DNA of 45,867 nt from an uncultured Collinsella sp. (lineage in GTDB: Bacteria; Actinomycetota; Coriobacteriia; Coriobacteriales; Coriobacteriaceae), in NCBI GenBank assembly GCA_900757705.1, contig CAAEOW010000134.1:1-45867 (forward strand), written 5' to 3'. Shown in pieces: positions 23,207-33,500 of this stretch. The notes beneath the pieces were generated by a model. It did not search any database. It had not been told where the DNA came from and saw only the letters and a list, made by a program, of their open reading frames with translations. Made by a program: the position numbers and the translations under genes. Each line of letters begins with the position of its first letter. The stretch's first letter is position 1.

Positions 23207-25915
23207 CTAAAAACCAAAGTCAGCAACAGGGGCAAACGAAACAGCGATGGTGTACGTCTCGCGCCAAACAATCTTGCCCGACTGGGCATCGCGGCAAACC
23301 AGATAGTACGGGCCCTTGGCTGAGAATCCATCCGCCGCATGCAACGCAAACTTGACATGCACCACGCGCTCCTGTGAGTTAACAGAAGTCCTGTTGGCAT
23401 GCGCCTTGACCGTATCGCTCACCTCGTTGCCGCTTGCATCGGTAAACACCAGCTCGTACTCGCACGGCAAAACCTTGCCTTGGGCGGGTTCTTCCTGGAT
23501 CAAGTTGACCGAGAAAAGCGAGTTGGTCACTCGGCGTCCCTCACTAAGTACGCGCAGCGTCGCCGCGCGCGTGTCGACAAAGTCCTTGGAACCCGAGCGT
23601 GCACGCCAAAATCCGATAATGGGCACGCAGAGCTCCTGCAGGCTCACGCCGCCGTGCACGTAGTTGTTAGTGCCGCCGGGACGCCTGAAGTGCACGTTCT
23701 CGCGCGGGGCAAACCCCTCAAAGCCGGCACCCAAACGTCCCATGTCAACATTAACAAACACCCCGCGTGCCTCGTCGGAAAGCTTGTCCACGGCCTCGTT
23801 GGGCACCACCAGATGCCGCTTGCCGTGCATGACGGGAGCATCCAGGACGGGAAGGTCAGGCTTGCCGAGCATCTGGCACTCGTTGAGCTCCAGACGCGTG
23901 TAGATAAAGCCATGGTCTGCCGTTATAACAACACGTGCGCCCGGGGCGTCGGTGCACACGCGACGCGCCAACGCAGCAAGTTCCTCCACGGTGTCCGCGC
24001 AGGCATCGAAGACGTCATCCTGCGTAGCGGCCTTCTCGCCCGTGGCATCGATCTTATTGTGGAAGAGGTAGACGAGTCTTGAGTCCTTGAGCAGCGCCTT
24101 GCGCTCGGTTCCCGCCATGTTGAGGTATGCGTTCGAGCGTAAAGCGCGGGCTGTGGGCTCAACGTGGGCAAGCACGGCCTCGCGCTGCGGAGTCGTCGCA
24201 GTGGGCATGCCGTCAGCCAACACAAACGAGCCATCCGCTGCAAGCTCAAGCGCTTGGTGCGGCAGCAGCGCGGGCATGCCCACCTCGGTAATGGAGGGAA
24301 AGACCGCCTGCATGCTAGAGACCTTGACGTTGCCGCCGCGCTCGCGCTCGAGCAGAGCCGCAACGTCGCAGGCCACCTCATAGCGCAGTGCGTCGCTCAC
24401 GATAACGACCGTCGTCTTGGCAGAGCCCACAAAGGTGGGCAGCACATGCCAGTAGAACTCATCCTGCCGTGCAGGGCCATCGATGTAGCCGCAATCGGCC
24501 CACTCCCCTTGCGCAGCGGATGCCCAGCAGGCATTGGCATCGGTCAAAAACCAGTTGCTGTAGAGATTCTCCGCCCAGTCCACCACAGCTCGGGCAGGCT
24601 CCTCGAGCGCATCGCACTCGACGGAACGCGCCCGCAGATACGCGGTGCACATATGGCGATAGGCAGCGTCCATGGCATACCAGTCGGACGTGTAGGCATC
24701 CCACACCTGCTGGGGTTGCGCCAGATGGAACCCGCCCGCGTGCGTCTGCCTAAAAGAGCACATATCGGCCACGGCGGCAAGCAGGTCAAAGTAGCTCTCG
24801 ACACGACGGTACCAGCTTAGGTCGCAACGGCGCGCCGCAAAGGCGCGTGCGTCCTCAACACGGTCCGCACCCTGGGCAAACGAGCAGAACAGCTGCGAGA
24901 GCACAGCCTCATTGACGCACGGGAACACGTCAAGCGAGGCCAGCACATCGATTGGCAGGGTCTCGAACCGTGCAAAGAGCCCACGGGCATCCTCGACCAA
25001 ACGGCAAATCTCAAATAGGTCCTCGCTCGATGCTTGGGCATCGGCGGCCTGATCCCACGTACGCACCGCTTCAAGGCAATAGGGGCCGTAGGCGGGAGCC
25101 GCATAGTTTTTGAGTCCCTTGAGCGCTCCCTCGGGAAGCGCGGTAGATGCCGCCGTGATGAGCACATGGGACGCCAGCTCAAGCAGCGCATCACGCTCAT
25201 ACAGCGGCCCCTCAAACCCATAGCAGCGCAGCAAAAAGGCAGAGAGGACATCGCGCACGCAGTACTTGTCCACCAACTCGGCCAGCGCCTCGGGGCCCTC
25301 GTGCAGCAGCGTGGTCATGCAGCCGCGCAGTACAAACGCGGGTCGCGCGTCGCCAAGCTCTTTACCACCAAAAATCACCGTAAGGATACCGAGTTCGATA
25401 TCGGATGCGCCCGAGGCATGCGGAACGCACGCGGCAAACTTAGCACAGCGGGTCTTGGCATCAAAGAACGCCTTGTGCTCGCGCAGACTCTCGCGCACGG
25501 CGTCGATATTCTCGATACCCAACTGATCGGCCAAAAGCGAAAGATAGTCAGCCTGGAACCGATCGGCATACAGCTCAACATCGGCAAGCCAATCGCCCTC
25601 AATCCTGCCGCGCGGGCAACGGCGATACAGCAAGATATCGTTCGCAAGGTCATCGCGGTTGATGAGCTTCTTTGCGGCAAACATGCGGCCCTCGCAGGCC
25701 TCAACAAACCGCACCGGGCGCTCAAAGTCACCGTGAGCGGGCATAACGCCGCCATCGGCCCCCGCGCCGTCGAAACCCACGGCAGCCAATCGCTCAAACT
25801 CAGGGGCAAACTCGCCGTCCGCATCGTGCCAAACCACCACACGACGCGGCACGCATGAGGGCAACGGCTGCAAAAACCGCAGCTTGAGCTGTTCTTCTAC
25901 ATCGATCTTGGGCAT
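23207..25915 (-). CDS. pglZ: BREX alkaline-phosphatase-superfamily protein PglZ
   Basis: 902 residues. The PglZ core of the alkaline phosphatase superfamily is clear: TTVVIVSDALRYEVACD (about 499) and VVITADHGFIYTR (about 660) carry the metal-binding Asp/His residues. An N-terminal region (VVVWHDADGEF, about 26) is typical of BREX-1 PglZ. Its exact role in BREX is unsettled; together with PglX it is required for host methylation or exclusion in other systems. ATG 25915; the ribosome binding site is weak (TAAGGATATTC). Confidence 0.95.
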   Translation of the reverse strand: MPKIDVEEQLKLRFLQPLPSCVPRRVVVWHDADGEFAPEFERLAAVGFDGAGADGGVMPAHGDFERPVRFVEACEGRMFAAKKLINRDDLANDILLYRRCPRGRIEGDWLADVELYADRFQADYLSLLADQLGIENIDAVRESLREHKAFFDAKTRCAKFAACVPHASGASDIELGILTVIFGGKELGDARPAFVLRGCMTTLLHEGPEALAELVDKYCVRDVLSAFLLRCYGFEGPLYERDALLELASHVLITAASTALPEGALKGLKNYAAPAYGPYCLEAVRTWDQAADAQASSEDLFEICRLVEDARGLFARFETLPIDVLASLDVFPCVNEAVLSQLFCSFAQGADRVEDARAFAARRCDLSWYRRVESYFDLLAAVADMCSFRQTHAGGFHLAQPQQVWDAYTSDWYAMDAAYRHMCTAYLRARSVECDALEEPARAVVDWAENLYSNWFLTDANACWASAAQGEWADCGYIDGPARQDEFYWHVLPTFVGSAKTTVVIVSDALRYEVACDVAALLERERGGNVKVSSMQAVFPSITEVGMPALLPHQALELAADGSFVLADGMPTATTPQREAVLAHVEPTARALRSNAYLNMAGTERKALLKDSRLVYLFHNKIDATGEKAATQDDVFDACADTVEELAALARRVCTDAPGARVVITADHGFIYTRLELNECQMLGKPDLPVLDAPVMHGKRHLVVPNEAVDKLSDEARGVFVNVDMGRLGAGFEGFAPRENVHFRRPGGTNNYVHGGVSLQELCVPIIGFWRARSGSKDFVDTRAATLRVLSEGRRVTNSLFSVNLIQEEPAQGKVLPCEYELVFTDASGNEVSDTVKAHANRTSVNSQERVVHVKFALHAADGFSAKGPYYLVCRDAQSGKIVWRETYTIAVSFAPVADFGF

Positions 25916-25938
25916 GAATATCCTTACTGTATCTGCAG

Positions 25939-26907
25939 TTACTTAATCTTTGCCAGCACATCCTGAAACTTGGCGTAGTTGACCTTGACGCCGTCATCCA
26001 GGTCGATCTTAATCATCTGGTCTGCCAAGTGGTGCAGCTTCTCCTCGAAGGCAATAGTCTCTTTGAGCTGGTCGTTAAGCTTTTTGACGCGCTTGTCCAA
26101 GCGCACGCGCTCGCCGCGCTCGGCGGTGGCAAGGGCATCGTTGGCATAGCCGATCTGGGCACGGTAGCGCTCCTGCTGCTCATGCACATAGTCGGTGCGG
26201 ATGCGAGCCAACAGGTCGGGCTGATAGCGATGCATGTAGACAAGGCACTTAAAGCCATTTTTCTTGCCACTGTCGAACAGCCAGTAGATGGGGCGCTTCT
26301 TATAGGTCTGGCAGTGGTCCTTAAAGAAGTCCTTCAAAAAGTAGGTGCGAATCACCTCGCGCGAGGTACCCTTGCCGCCGAGCGCCTCGGCAATAAAGGC
26401 CAGGTTCTGCTCGAGTGTCTCCTCGCCGTACACGGTGCGCACAAAGTCGATAAAGTAGCGCACGATGTCGTCGTCAAAGTACTCGTCGTCGGTGACGGGC
26501 AGCACGTTGTCACTATCGGGCATAAAGGTCACATGCGCGGGATCGGGCATCTTTGCCAGATAGTCGTCGACCGTGACGCCCTGATCGGCCAGGACAAGCC
26601 CGTCCACATCCAGCGAATAGCGGCCAAACATGCAGCCAACGGCATAGCTTATAAGCGAGGTGATCTCGTCGCGCTTGGTACGCACGTATTTGTTGCCCTT
26701 ATAGCTCTCGGGAATCTCGTCGGCGGTATCGAAGATGCGAGCCACCGAAATGTACTTATCCTCGATCTCGATGGGCGCTTCGCCTTCCATGTTGTAGATC
26801 TTGGCAAAGATTCGGTTGAGCTCTTCCTCGTTAGCGCGAAGCTGCTCAAAGCGAGCATTAACCTCGGCCTTGCGAGCCTCGTATTTATCGGCCAAAAGCG
26901 TTGCCAT
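25939..26907 (-). CDS. pglX: BREX methyltransferase PglX, C-terminal half
   Basis: 322 residues equal to the C-terminal part of BREX-1 PglX. It begins with ARFEQLRANEEELNRIFAKI (about 19-38), a segment that in intact PglX follows the WDSFETSWDF motif, and continues with ITSLISYAVGCMFGRYSLD (about 77-95) and a distal coiled coil (about 255-295). It has its own start (ATG 26907 with GAAGGGCGG upstream), so it may be made as a separate polypeptide that could associate with the N-terminal half. About 1.1 kb with two other genes separates it from that half. Whether the pair is active is unknown. Confidence 0.88.
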   Translation of the reverse strand: MATLLADKYEARKAEVNARFEQLRANEEELNRIFAKIYNMEGEAPIEIEDKYISVARIFDTADEIPESYKGNKYVRTKRDEITSLISYAVGCMFGRYSLDVDGLVLADQGVTVDDYLAKMPDPAHVTFMPDSDNVLPVTDDEYFDDDIVRYFIDFVRTVYGEETLEQNLAFIAEALGGKGTSREVIRTYFLKDFFKDHCQTYKKRPIYWLFDSGKKNGFKCLVYMHRYQPDLLARIRTDYVHEQQERYRAQIGYANDALATAERGERVRLDKRVKKLNDQLKETIAFEEKLHHLADQMIKIDLDDGVKVNYAKFQDVLAKIK

Positions 26908-27062
26908 TATGCCGCCCTTCGTTTCCATGGTCTTGTAATTAATCGGTCGCCGTAAAGGAATCAGACTCGGCGTTAAGCCCTATGCGCCGCGCGGCGCCGA
27001 CGAATTTCTCGTTCGAAAGCAGCTAATTCGTCTTAGTTGCGCGAAATGAAATCGCTCTCCTA

Positions 27063-27518
27063 TCAAATGGAAGCTTCCAAATCGACTTCATGCCACACGC
27101 ATTTGCCAAACATTCCCGATGCTGGGCTAAACTCAAAGGAGCATTCTCGCGATTTTCTCCCTTCCGAAATTGCAAGGAGCAATCGAGAAGCCCCCAACAA
27201 ATCGACAGCGGTCCCACAGCGACAAATCGCATGGTAATCTTTCGAACCGACCGTCTTCTCGGTAATCAAAAATGAAAGCGTCGCTAAACCAGATGGATCA
27301 AAATAAGGAATATACTGAGCGGAAACGCTGCACATGTGCGGCTCCCCGCACATTATTAAATCGAGCTGCAAAACCGCATCCGTTATCGCAAAGTCCCCTG
27401 ACTTTTCCTGCTCAACGCACTTCAGCTCAATGCATATTTCTCTAGTCTCACCACGGAGAAAACGATCAACCGCCTGTGGGTCGTAATTTTGAGGTTCATA
27501 AATACAACAATCAGACAT
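27063..27518 (-). CDS. unknown protein inserted between the pglX halves
   Basis: 151 residues, not recognised. Cysteine-rich (nine Cys, including DCCIYEP at the start and CRCG near 108), probably a compact beta-rich cytoplasmic protein; no membrane segment. The ATG at 27518 follows CGAAAGGTAATAACC. It is encoded downstream of the two-HTH protein on the same strand, and both are AT-richer than the BREX genes, which suggests arrival as cargo. Confidence 0.7.
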   Translation of the reverse strand: MSDCCIYEPQNYDPQAVDRFLRGETREICIELKCVEQEKSGDFAITDAVLQLDLIMCGEPHMCSVSAQYIPYFDPSGLATLSFLITEKTVGSKDYHAICRCGTAVDLLGASRLLLAISEGRKSRECSFEFSPASGMFGKCVWHEVDLEASI

Positions 27519-27560
27519 GGTTATTACCTTTCGAAACTACAGCGTCCCTGCGGAAGCAGC

Positions 27561-28067
27561 TTATCTTTGGATAATTTGATCTATTGCACTTCCGGCAATA
27601 ATACCCACGGCATCGGCAGTCCACTTCAGTGCCGTAGGCGTCTCATTCATAGCCTTGTCATGCTGACCGCGGCCAATCAAAGCAAGGCCCTTTTTCGTTA
27701 TTTGTAAGCCAACACCTTCTTGTGAAAACGCCAAATAATCGGCATCCTTCAACGACTGAATGCACCCAGCAACATCGACTGCAGGAATACCCCAAACAGA
27801 AACGTCGATTTCGGAAATACGCTCGTTTTCAAGCTCGATAATCTGCCACAGCAGCTCCCTAATGATGCATGCATCTATGGGACGCTTCGCATCACAGGGA
27901 ATGATCCACCTGAATGGGAAAGAAGTTTCTTTTACCGCACCATAAATCAAATCAGCCCTACACCAGGCGGAAACATCTCGTTTATCGGCGTTCCACTTTT
28001 CAGCACACTCCGCTGTAGTTCGTTTCGTCTCTTCGACAAGTTTGTAGGATTTGGTCACAATGCTCAC
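27561..28067 (-). CDS. two-domain HTH protein inserted between the pglX halves
   Basis: 168 residues. The N-terminal part (about 15-70: TTAECAEKWNADKRDVSAWC...GAVKE...WIIPCDAKRP) matches the excisionase/MerR-like HTH pattern ending in W-x-IP-x-DA-x-x-P. The central part (about 70-130: LWQIIELENERISEIDVSVW, then GVGLQITKKGLALI) looks like a second winged helix. It is a likely DNA-binding regulator. It starts at GTG directly after the pglX N-half stop; GTG 28058 with AGGTGA ahead is an alternative start. Translational coupling to pglX is likely. Confidence 0.72.
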   Translation of the reverse strand: MSIVTKSYKLVEETKRTTAECAEKWNADKRDVSAWCRADLIYGAVKETSFPFRWIIPCDAKRPIDACIIRELLWQIIELENERISEIDVSVWGIPAVDVAGCIQSLKDADYLAFSQEGVGLQITKKGLALIGRGQHDKAMNETPTALKWTADAVGIIAGSAIDQIIQR

Positions 28068-30530
28068 CTACAACAGCGGATGACGTTTGAAATCCCAAGA
28101 GGTTTCAAACGAGTCCCAGTCAATCTTCGAAATATCTGACGATTCGACAACGATTCCACTCACCTTGCTCACCGATTTCGGGTCGCCTTCAACATAGGGG
28201 ACCGAAGCTATATCAGACACCTGCATATTCATCGTTGGATTCTGCGCCGAAAGACACAGAGCAGAAAGGGAGCAGTTCAACAGGCCCAATATATAATTGA
28301 ATTGTGGCTCCTTCGGAAAACAACAATGTGCCGCAATGTCATAAAAAGAATCTTCAGGAGCAGACCTGAAGCCCGGTCTTCCCGACGTCAGCATTGTGCA
28401 TGTAATCTTAGGCTTTCGCAGCATTTCGAGCGGTAAAACGCGGGCATGGGGTTGCTCGAGGATGTAATTCGGATCATTGTTGTAGAAAAGCAAATACTCT
28501 AGATTGCCGTTCCATTTTCGATATTTACCTCCCTTAAGGTATTTAATCCACTTATGGTTCGAATCGTTTTGAGTCGGTGACCAATCTGTTTCCCACCACA
28601 AACGTAGAAACTTTTCGTTATTCGAAGTTTGCATCCCGACTTTAGGATGAGCCACCTCGTCAATAAATCGTCCGGAGGAATAAGCCTCCAATAGCCCATC
28701 CCCCAACCAGTAGGCTATGGGGGTGCCGGGGATTTGTTTGAAGGTGTCCGCGTCGCGACGGTAGAACCAACCACAGTCGGGGTTTTGGATTGCCTCCAGC
28801 GCCTTGGGAGCCTGAACCGCGGGGCCAGTAAAATCGGCAAGACGAACATATCCGCCCTTATAGCCATCGATATGCGAATTGTGATAGGTAAATGTGCAGA
28901 CAGGCACGGTTGCCCCTGCAAAGCCAGAATACTCGAGCTGAATGAGCGTAGTTAGGGTCTTGTCATCGATAAGCCTATTTCGAAGCTTCTCGTAGCTACC
29001 GATAAACATCCAAACAAACGGGGTCATCATTCCGATTTCGCCGTGCTCGCCGGCAAAGTCCATAATACGCACGATGAACGAAGAGAACAGGTCGCTCTTC
29101 ACGTCGGGGTAGTTCTTCTTGACCCACTTGCTCATAAAGGGGTTAAAGCCGCTGCTGCCCATATACGGAGGATTCGCCACGACGCAGGTAAAACGACGGG
29201 ACAGTTTCTCGCAGATGACGGCAGCGCTTTCGAGCTTAGTTTTGGTCGCAGAAGCAAAAAGATCATCGGAACAACTCGCGGCGGCAGCCTTGAGCTCGTC
29301 AATCTCGTCCTCTGAAGGATTCAGCAGCGAGCCGATCTCGCCCAAATGACTCAGCTCCTCGGCGAGCTTCTTGTTACCCGGCAGCTCGTCCTCCCCTAGC
29401 GGGATGCTCGAGAGCACGGTAACGTCGGCGCGAACGCCACGCCTAAAGAAGCGACGGTCGTGCTCGCGGGCGCACATGGCAAGCGCCAGCTCCGCGATCT
29501 GTGCCGCGCGGGAATCGATTTCCATACCTGCAAGGTTTTTAGTAAGAATGAGCTCGGGAATCTCGCGCTCACGATAGCCACGCTCTTCGTACATATGAAA
29601 GAGCAGCTCAAACGCATAGACCAGGATATGGCCCGAGCCACATGCGGGGTCACAGAGGGTTATCTCCTCGGGGCTCGAGATGCGGATGAAGTCCTCATGC
29701 TCAGCATCGGGCTCGATGTAATATTTCATGCGCTCGCGTAGCGAACTCCCCGGATTGTTGAGCATCCACAGACGGCCGAGCGAGTTCTCGACCATATAGC
29801 GCACGATCCACTCGGGGGTGAAGAGCTGCGTGGCGGGCGCGATGTCCGCCGCCGCTGCCTTGCGCTTGGACTTGAAGAACTCGTCTTTAACGTCGGCATT
29901 GTAGTACTGATACATCCAGCCCAGAACGGTCACGCCCTCGCGCCAGTCCTCGTCAGTGAGGACGGCATTGAGTTTGCCCACCACACTGTCGGCCATAATG
30001 AGGCCCTGGGGCAACAGCAACTCCATGGCTCCGCCCACGCGCTCAAAGACACCCGGCAGGCAATCGGCAAGCTCCTCGCACTGAGCCACAAACAGGTAGC
30101 GCCACAGCGGCTCATCCAAGCCCGCCATCTTGAGCTCGGCTATGCGATCGGTATCGGCCGTCGCTATCTCCACGTCCAGCGCGTTCTCCACGGCCTCGCT
30201 GCCATGGCTGCCGTCCGCACGACTTAGCATGCGCATACGGCTGGGGAGCCATCCGCGTGCATCCATGAAGCGAATGGCCACGATGCGGTTGAACCAGGTG
30301 TAGGCCGCTCGGTCGCGCAGCGCCTCGTGACCCACCTCTGCCTGTATGCGCAGCAGTTCATCGCGTTGCTCAATCTCAGCCGGACTTAGGGGCAGGCTGT
30401 TGACGGTCTCGGACCCAGCGGGCACAGGTGCAGGTTCGGTGATGCCGTAGCGCACCATCTGCGCCTCCACGCCTTTGATGAGCTCCGTGCGGGCCCAGGT
30501 GCAGAAGCTCTTAAGAGCAGAATCGTTCAT
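28068..30530 (-). CDS. pglX: BREX adenine methyltransferase PglX, N-terminal half
   Basis: 820 residues with the complete catalytic part of BREX-1 PglX, an N6-adenine DNA methyltransferase that marks host DNA as self. SAM-binding motif I DPACGSGH is near residue 290 and the catalytic NPPY (ANPPYMGSSGF) near 450. A target-recognition region follows, and the protein ends at DWDSFETSWDFKRHPLL, a conserved PglX segment that in intact proteins (~1,200 aa) continues into the NEEELNRIF region. Here a stop codon follows, then two other genes, then the missing C-terminal part at 25939-26907. ATG 30530 follows AGGAAGG. Confidence 0.92.
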   Translation of the reverse strand: MNDSALKSFCTWARTELIKGVEAQMVRYGITEPAPVPAGSETVNSLPLSPAEIEQRDELLRIQAEVGHEALRDRAAYTWFNRIVAIRFMDARGWLPSRMRMLSRADGSHGSEAVENALDVEIATADTDRIAELKMAGLDEPLWRYLFVAQCEELADCLPGVFERVGGAMELLLPQGLIMADSVVGKLNAVLTDEDWREGVTVLGWMYQYYNADVKDEFFKSKRKAAAADIAPATQLFTPEWIVRYMVENSLGRLWMLNNPGSSLRERMKYYIEPDAEHEDFIRISSPEEITLCDPACGSGHILVYAFELLFHMYEERGYREREIPELILTKNLAGMEIDSRAAQIAELALAMCAREHDRRFFRRGVRADVTVLSSIPLGEDELPGNKKLAEELSHLGEIGSLLNPSEDEIDELKAAAASCSDDLFASATKTKLESAAVICEKLSRRFTCVVANPPYMGSSGFNPFMSKWVKKNYPDVKSDLFSSFIVRIMDFAGEHGEIGMMTPFVWMFIGSYEKLRNRLIDDKTLTTLIQLEYSGFAGATVPVCTFTYHNSHIDGYKGGYVRLADFTGPAVQAPKALEAIQNPDCGWFYRRDADTFKQIPGTPIAYWLGDGLLEAYSSGRFIDEVAHPKVGMQTSNNEKFLRLWWETDWSPTQNDSNHKWIKYLKGGKYRKWNGNLEYLLFYNNDPNYILEQPHARVLPLEMLRKPKITCTMLTSGRPGFRSAPEDSFYDIAAHCCFPKEPQFNYILGLLNCSLSALCLSAQNPTMNMQVSDIASVPYVEGDPKSVSKVSGIVVESSDISKIDWDSFETSWDFKRHPLL

Positions 30531-30557
30531 GGTTGATGAGCCTTCCTAAATGCCATA

Positions 30558-30589
30558 AGCAACCGGCGCACGCTTTGGCGCCGGTTGCT
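30558..30589. repeat. 12-bp perfect hairpin between brxC and pglX
   Basis: AGCAACCGGCGC and GCGCCGGTTGCT face each other across eight bases. No T-run follows on the minus strand, so it is more likely an RNA processing or stability element between the two cistrons than a terminator. Confidence 0.7.
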
Positions 30590-30596
30590 CCGCGGG

Positions 30597-33500
30597 TTAG
30601 TTGATACGGATCTCGTCGTTTGCAGCGAGTGCCTGCATAAGGCGGAAGCGCAAGTCATCCACGTAGCGCTCCACGTCCTCCGCGGACAAGAGACGACTCG
30701 GCTTGACCAGATCGGCACGGCGCACGGTTTTGATCTTGCGCTGGGGCACGGGTGCAGGCGTAGGCGCTGACGACGCAACACCCTTGTTGGAGATCTTCTT
30801 GACCACTTCACCCGTACTCGTGACCTCGGTGGTGCGGCGTTCATTGTCCATACGCATGCGGGCCTCGTCCACGGCGTCGTACATCCCGTTGCTTGCCGCG
30901 CTGAGCCAGTTGCCCCAGTTAGTCGCGGCAACACTCAGCTCGTTGAGGCTTTGAGCACTGTGGGCACGGTTTTTGAACGACTCATATTTGCTGCCGGCGT
31001 CTGCTATGGCATCCTTGGCTTGATTGACAAAGCCCTTTTGACTCTCGGCTTGTGCCTGCAAGTCTTGTAGATCGCTCTCGATGCGATGCAAAAACTCATT
31101 TCGGCGGATGCCCAGCATCTTCTTCATGTCGTCCTCAACGGGATCCATAAGCGGCTGCAGGTCTTTAATACGGCCGTAGGGCTTGGGATCTTTGAGAATC
31201 TCACGCACCTTAGCTACATTCTCCACCGCGCCGGGAATGTCATCGGAGGCATACTCGATACCCTCGGTACGGTTCAAGAAACCTTTAGCGTGGTCAAACG
31301 CCGTGCGCTGATTGGACTCAAAGAATTCAACCACCTTGTCAAAGTCTTCCTTGGCATCGAGCAAACGGTCCTCATGCTTGGTAAACGTGGTCAAGAACGC
31401 CTCAGACTCGTTCTGGTCCTTAAGAACGTCGGCGACCTCAGAGCGCATCTTCTCGCACTCGATTTCGCCAGGATACGGATAGAGTGGTTTGATGCCCGTA
31501 TAGAAATCGTGCGCCATGTCGAGGCAGGCCTGACGAAGGCTCTCAAGGCGCTCTTTAAGCTCGGCCACGAGCTTGTCCTCGTTGGAGGGCACGCTATCAA
31601 GGTCAAACAAGTCACGCATAAGCTCGCCCGTATCGCGCAGCAAATGGTCGCTCATGCGCACGCGTAGACGCACCTGCACCTTATCGGCATCCTTGCACAA
31701 GAACACCACCATTCGATTATCGTTGGCTTGGATCGTCTGGCCGCCAAACAGCACTTGCGCGCGTTGCTCAACTACAAGCTGCGCCACCACATTTGCGATA
31801 TTGATCTCGCGCCAGCCATAGGGCTTTTGCTGGTACTTGCGCTGAATATCGCCCATAGCGGTATCCAAGTGACGCTGATGCTGAACTCGGAGGTAATCTT
31901 CAACCTCCTTAAGGGCGCGCGCATTCCCAGCGTCCATGCCATCGAGCCCAGTTTGAATGTTGCCCGCCAGCGTGGAGCGGATATCGGAATCGTCCTTGAC
32001 CGGCGCGCCGATATAGCCAGCCTTACTAAAGATTACGTCGCACAGCTGCGCCAGCACCTGCTCAAAGACCTGGGCGGGCTTGGCCGCGCGGACCTCAACC
32101 ATGCGGCCATCGACCGCACAACGTGCATGGAGCACGGCCTCGCTCAAAAGGACGTCAGCCTCTTTCTCGTTAAAGTCCTTCTCGCGCATTTTGGCCTCGA
32201 CAATCTGGCGGGTACTCGGCGGTAGCTCCTGCAGGTTGCGCGTCTGGGCGTACATGCAAATCTTAGCGGCGTTGACGAGTGGGGCCCAATAATCCACCTC
32301 GTCGCTCAAGGCCACGATGGCCTTATCCACGGATTTCAATGCCAGCTCGGCATCGTCCGCACGGCCCAGATCGCTGGCCATAGTCACCACGGATAGTTCC
32401 ATGCCGCCCATGTTGGATCCATGAATCGAGCCATCCACGTAGCGGTCAAAGGGGAAGTCGTTGGTCCCGCGATTGAGCTTGCGCGCAGTGTAGATGCTAT
32501 CGAACAGGCGCTTCTTGATAGACTCGATCACCTTAGCGTTGTCAATCGGAGTCTGCGCAATCTCCTGCGCAATTTCCTGTTCCTCGTCGGTAAGGAAGCT
32601 GTAGGTATCACCCTGGCGCGCAACGTAGTTTTCGCGCTCCAAGCGGGCGAGAGATTCCTTGACGCGGTCCTTGAGGGCGCGCTTGTCCACGTCCAGGCTA
32701 TCAATCATGAAGATGGAGATGTTCTCGACCGAGGCCTTAACGTAGCCGATGTAGCGGATCAAGTACAGGAGCTTAAGCACCCGGACATCGTAGCTCTCAA
32801 GACCTTCTGCGTTTTCAGCCGCGCGCTCCGCACAGACGACGACCTGAATGATGCCGTGCTCCAGATCCTTGGAGATTGTGTCGAAGAAACGCCAGAACGG
32901 CACGAGCGCGCCGGTCTGCTCATGCTGGATAGCCTGAGCACTCTCCTGGAAAGCGCTCAGCATGGAACGCTCGCCCGTGGACATGTGCTTGGCCTTGACA
33001 CCGTGCTTGCGCACCTCGGTCATGACGTCGGGCAGGAGCTTAAACTGATAGCCCACAAACGGGTAGCTGGCGACAAACTCCTTGGCGTTGGCATAGCCCG
33101 CAAGATCGGCGCGCGACTCTTCAAAGGTGAAGTTGTTTTTGAGGACGGCGGAGTCCTGCTTATAGAGTTGGGCAAGTGTATCGGCCGCCGGTGCGGTCTT
33201 CTCCAAAATACGGCGCTGAATGACCTCGTCAACGCTGGAGCTGGAAAGCGAGAGGCGAGTATCAAATCGACCCAAGATCTTAGAGAACATGCTCGTATCC
33301 AGCCCGCCCGGTAAACCGAGATTGTAGATATCTTCTTGACTCGAAACCATCACCCAAACACGGCCACCACAAACCGATCCGAGTTCCTCGACTACCGTCT
33401 GGAGACTCAACAGACGATCCGAATTGCCGCCGTTAGCAATAAACTGGCCAACCTCATCAACCATGAAGACCAAGCGAAAATCGCCACCATTGGCAGCCGC

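Noticed and set aside
21741..23210. 489-codon open frame on the plus strand
   Set aside because: Antisense to brxL; composition is Gly/His/Leu/Arg-rich without any family motif.
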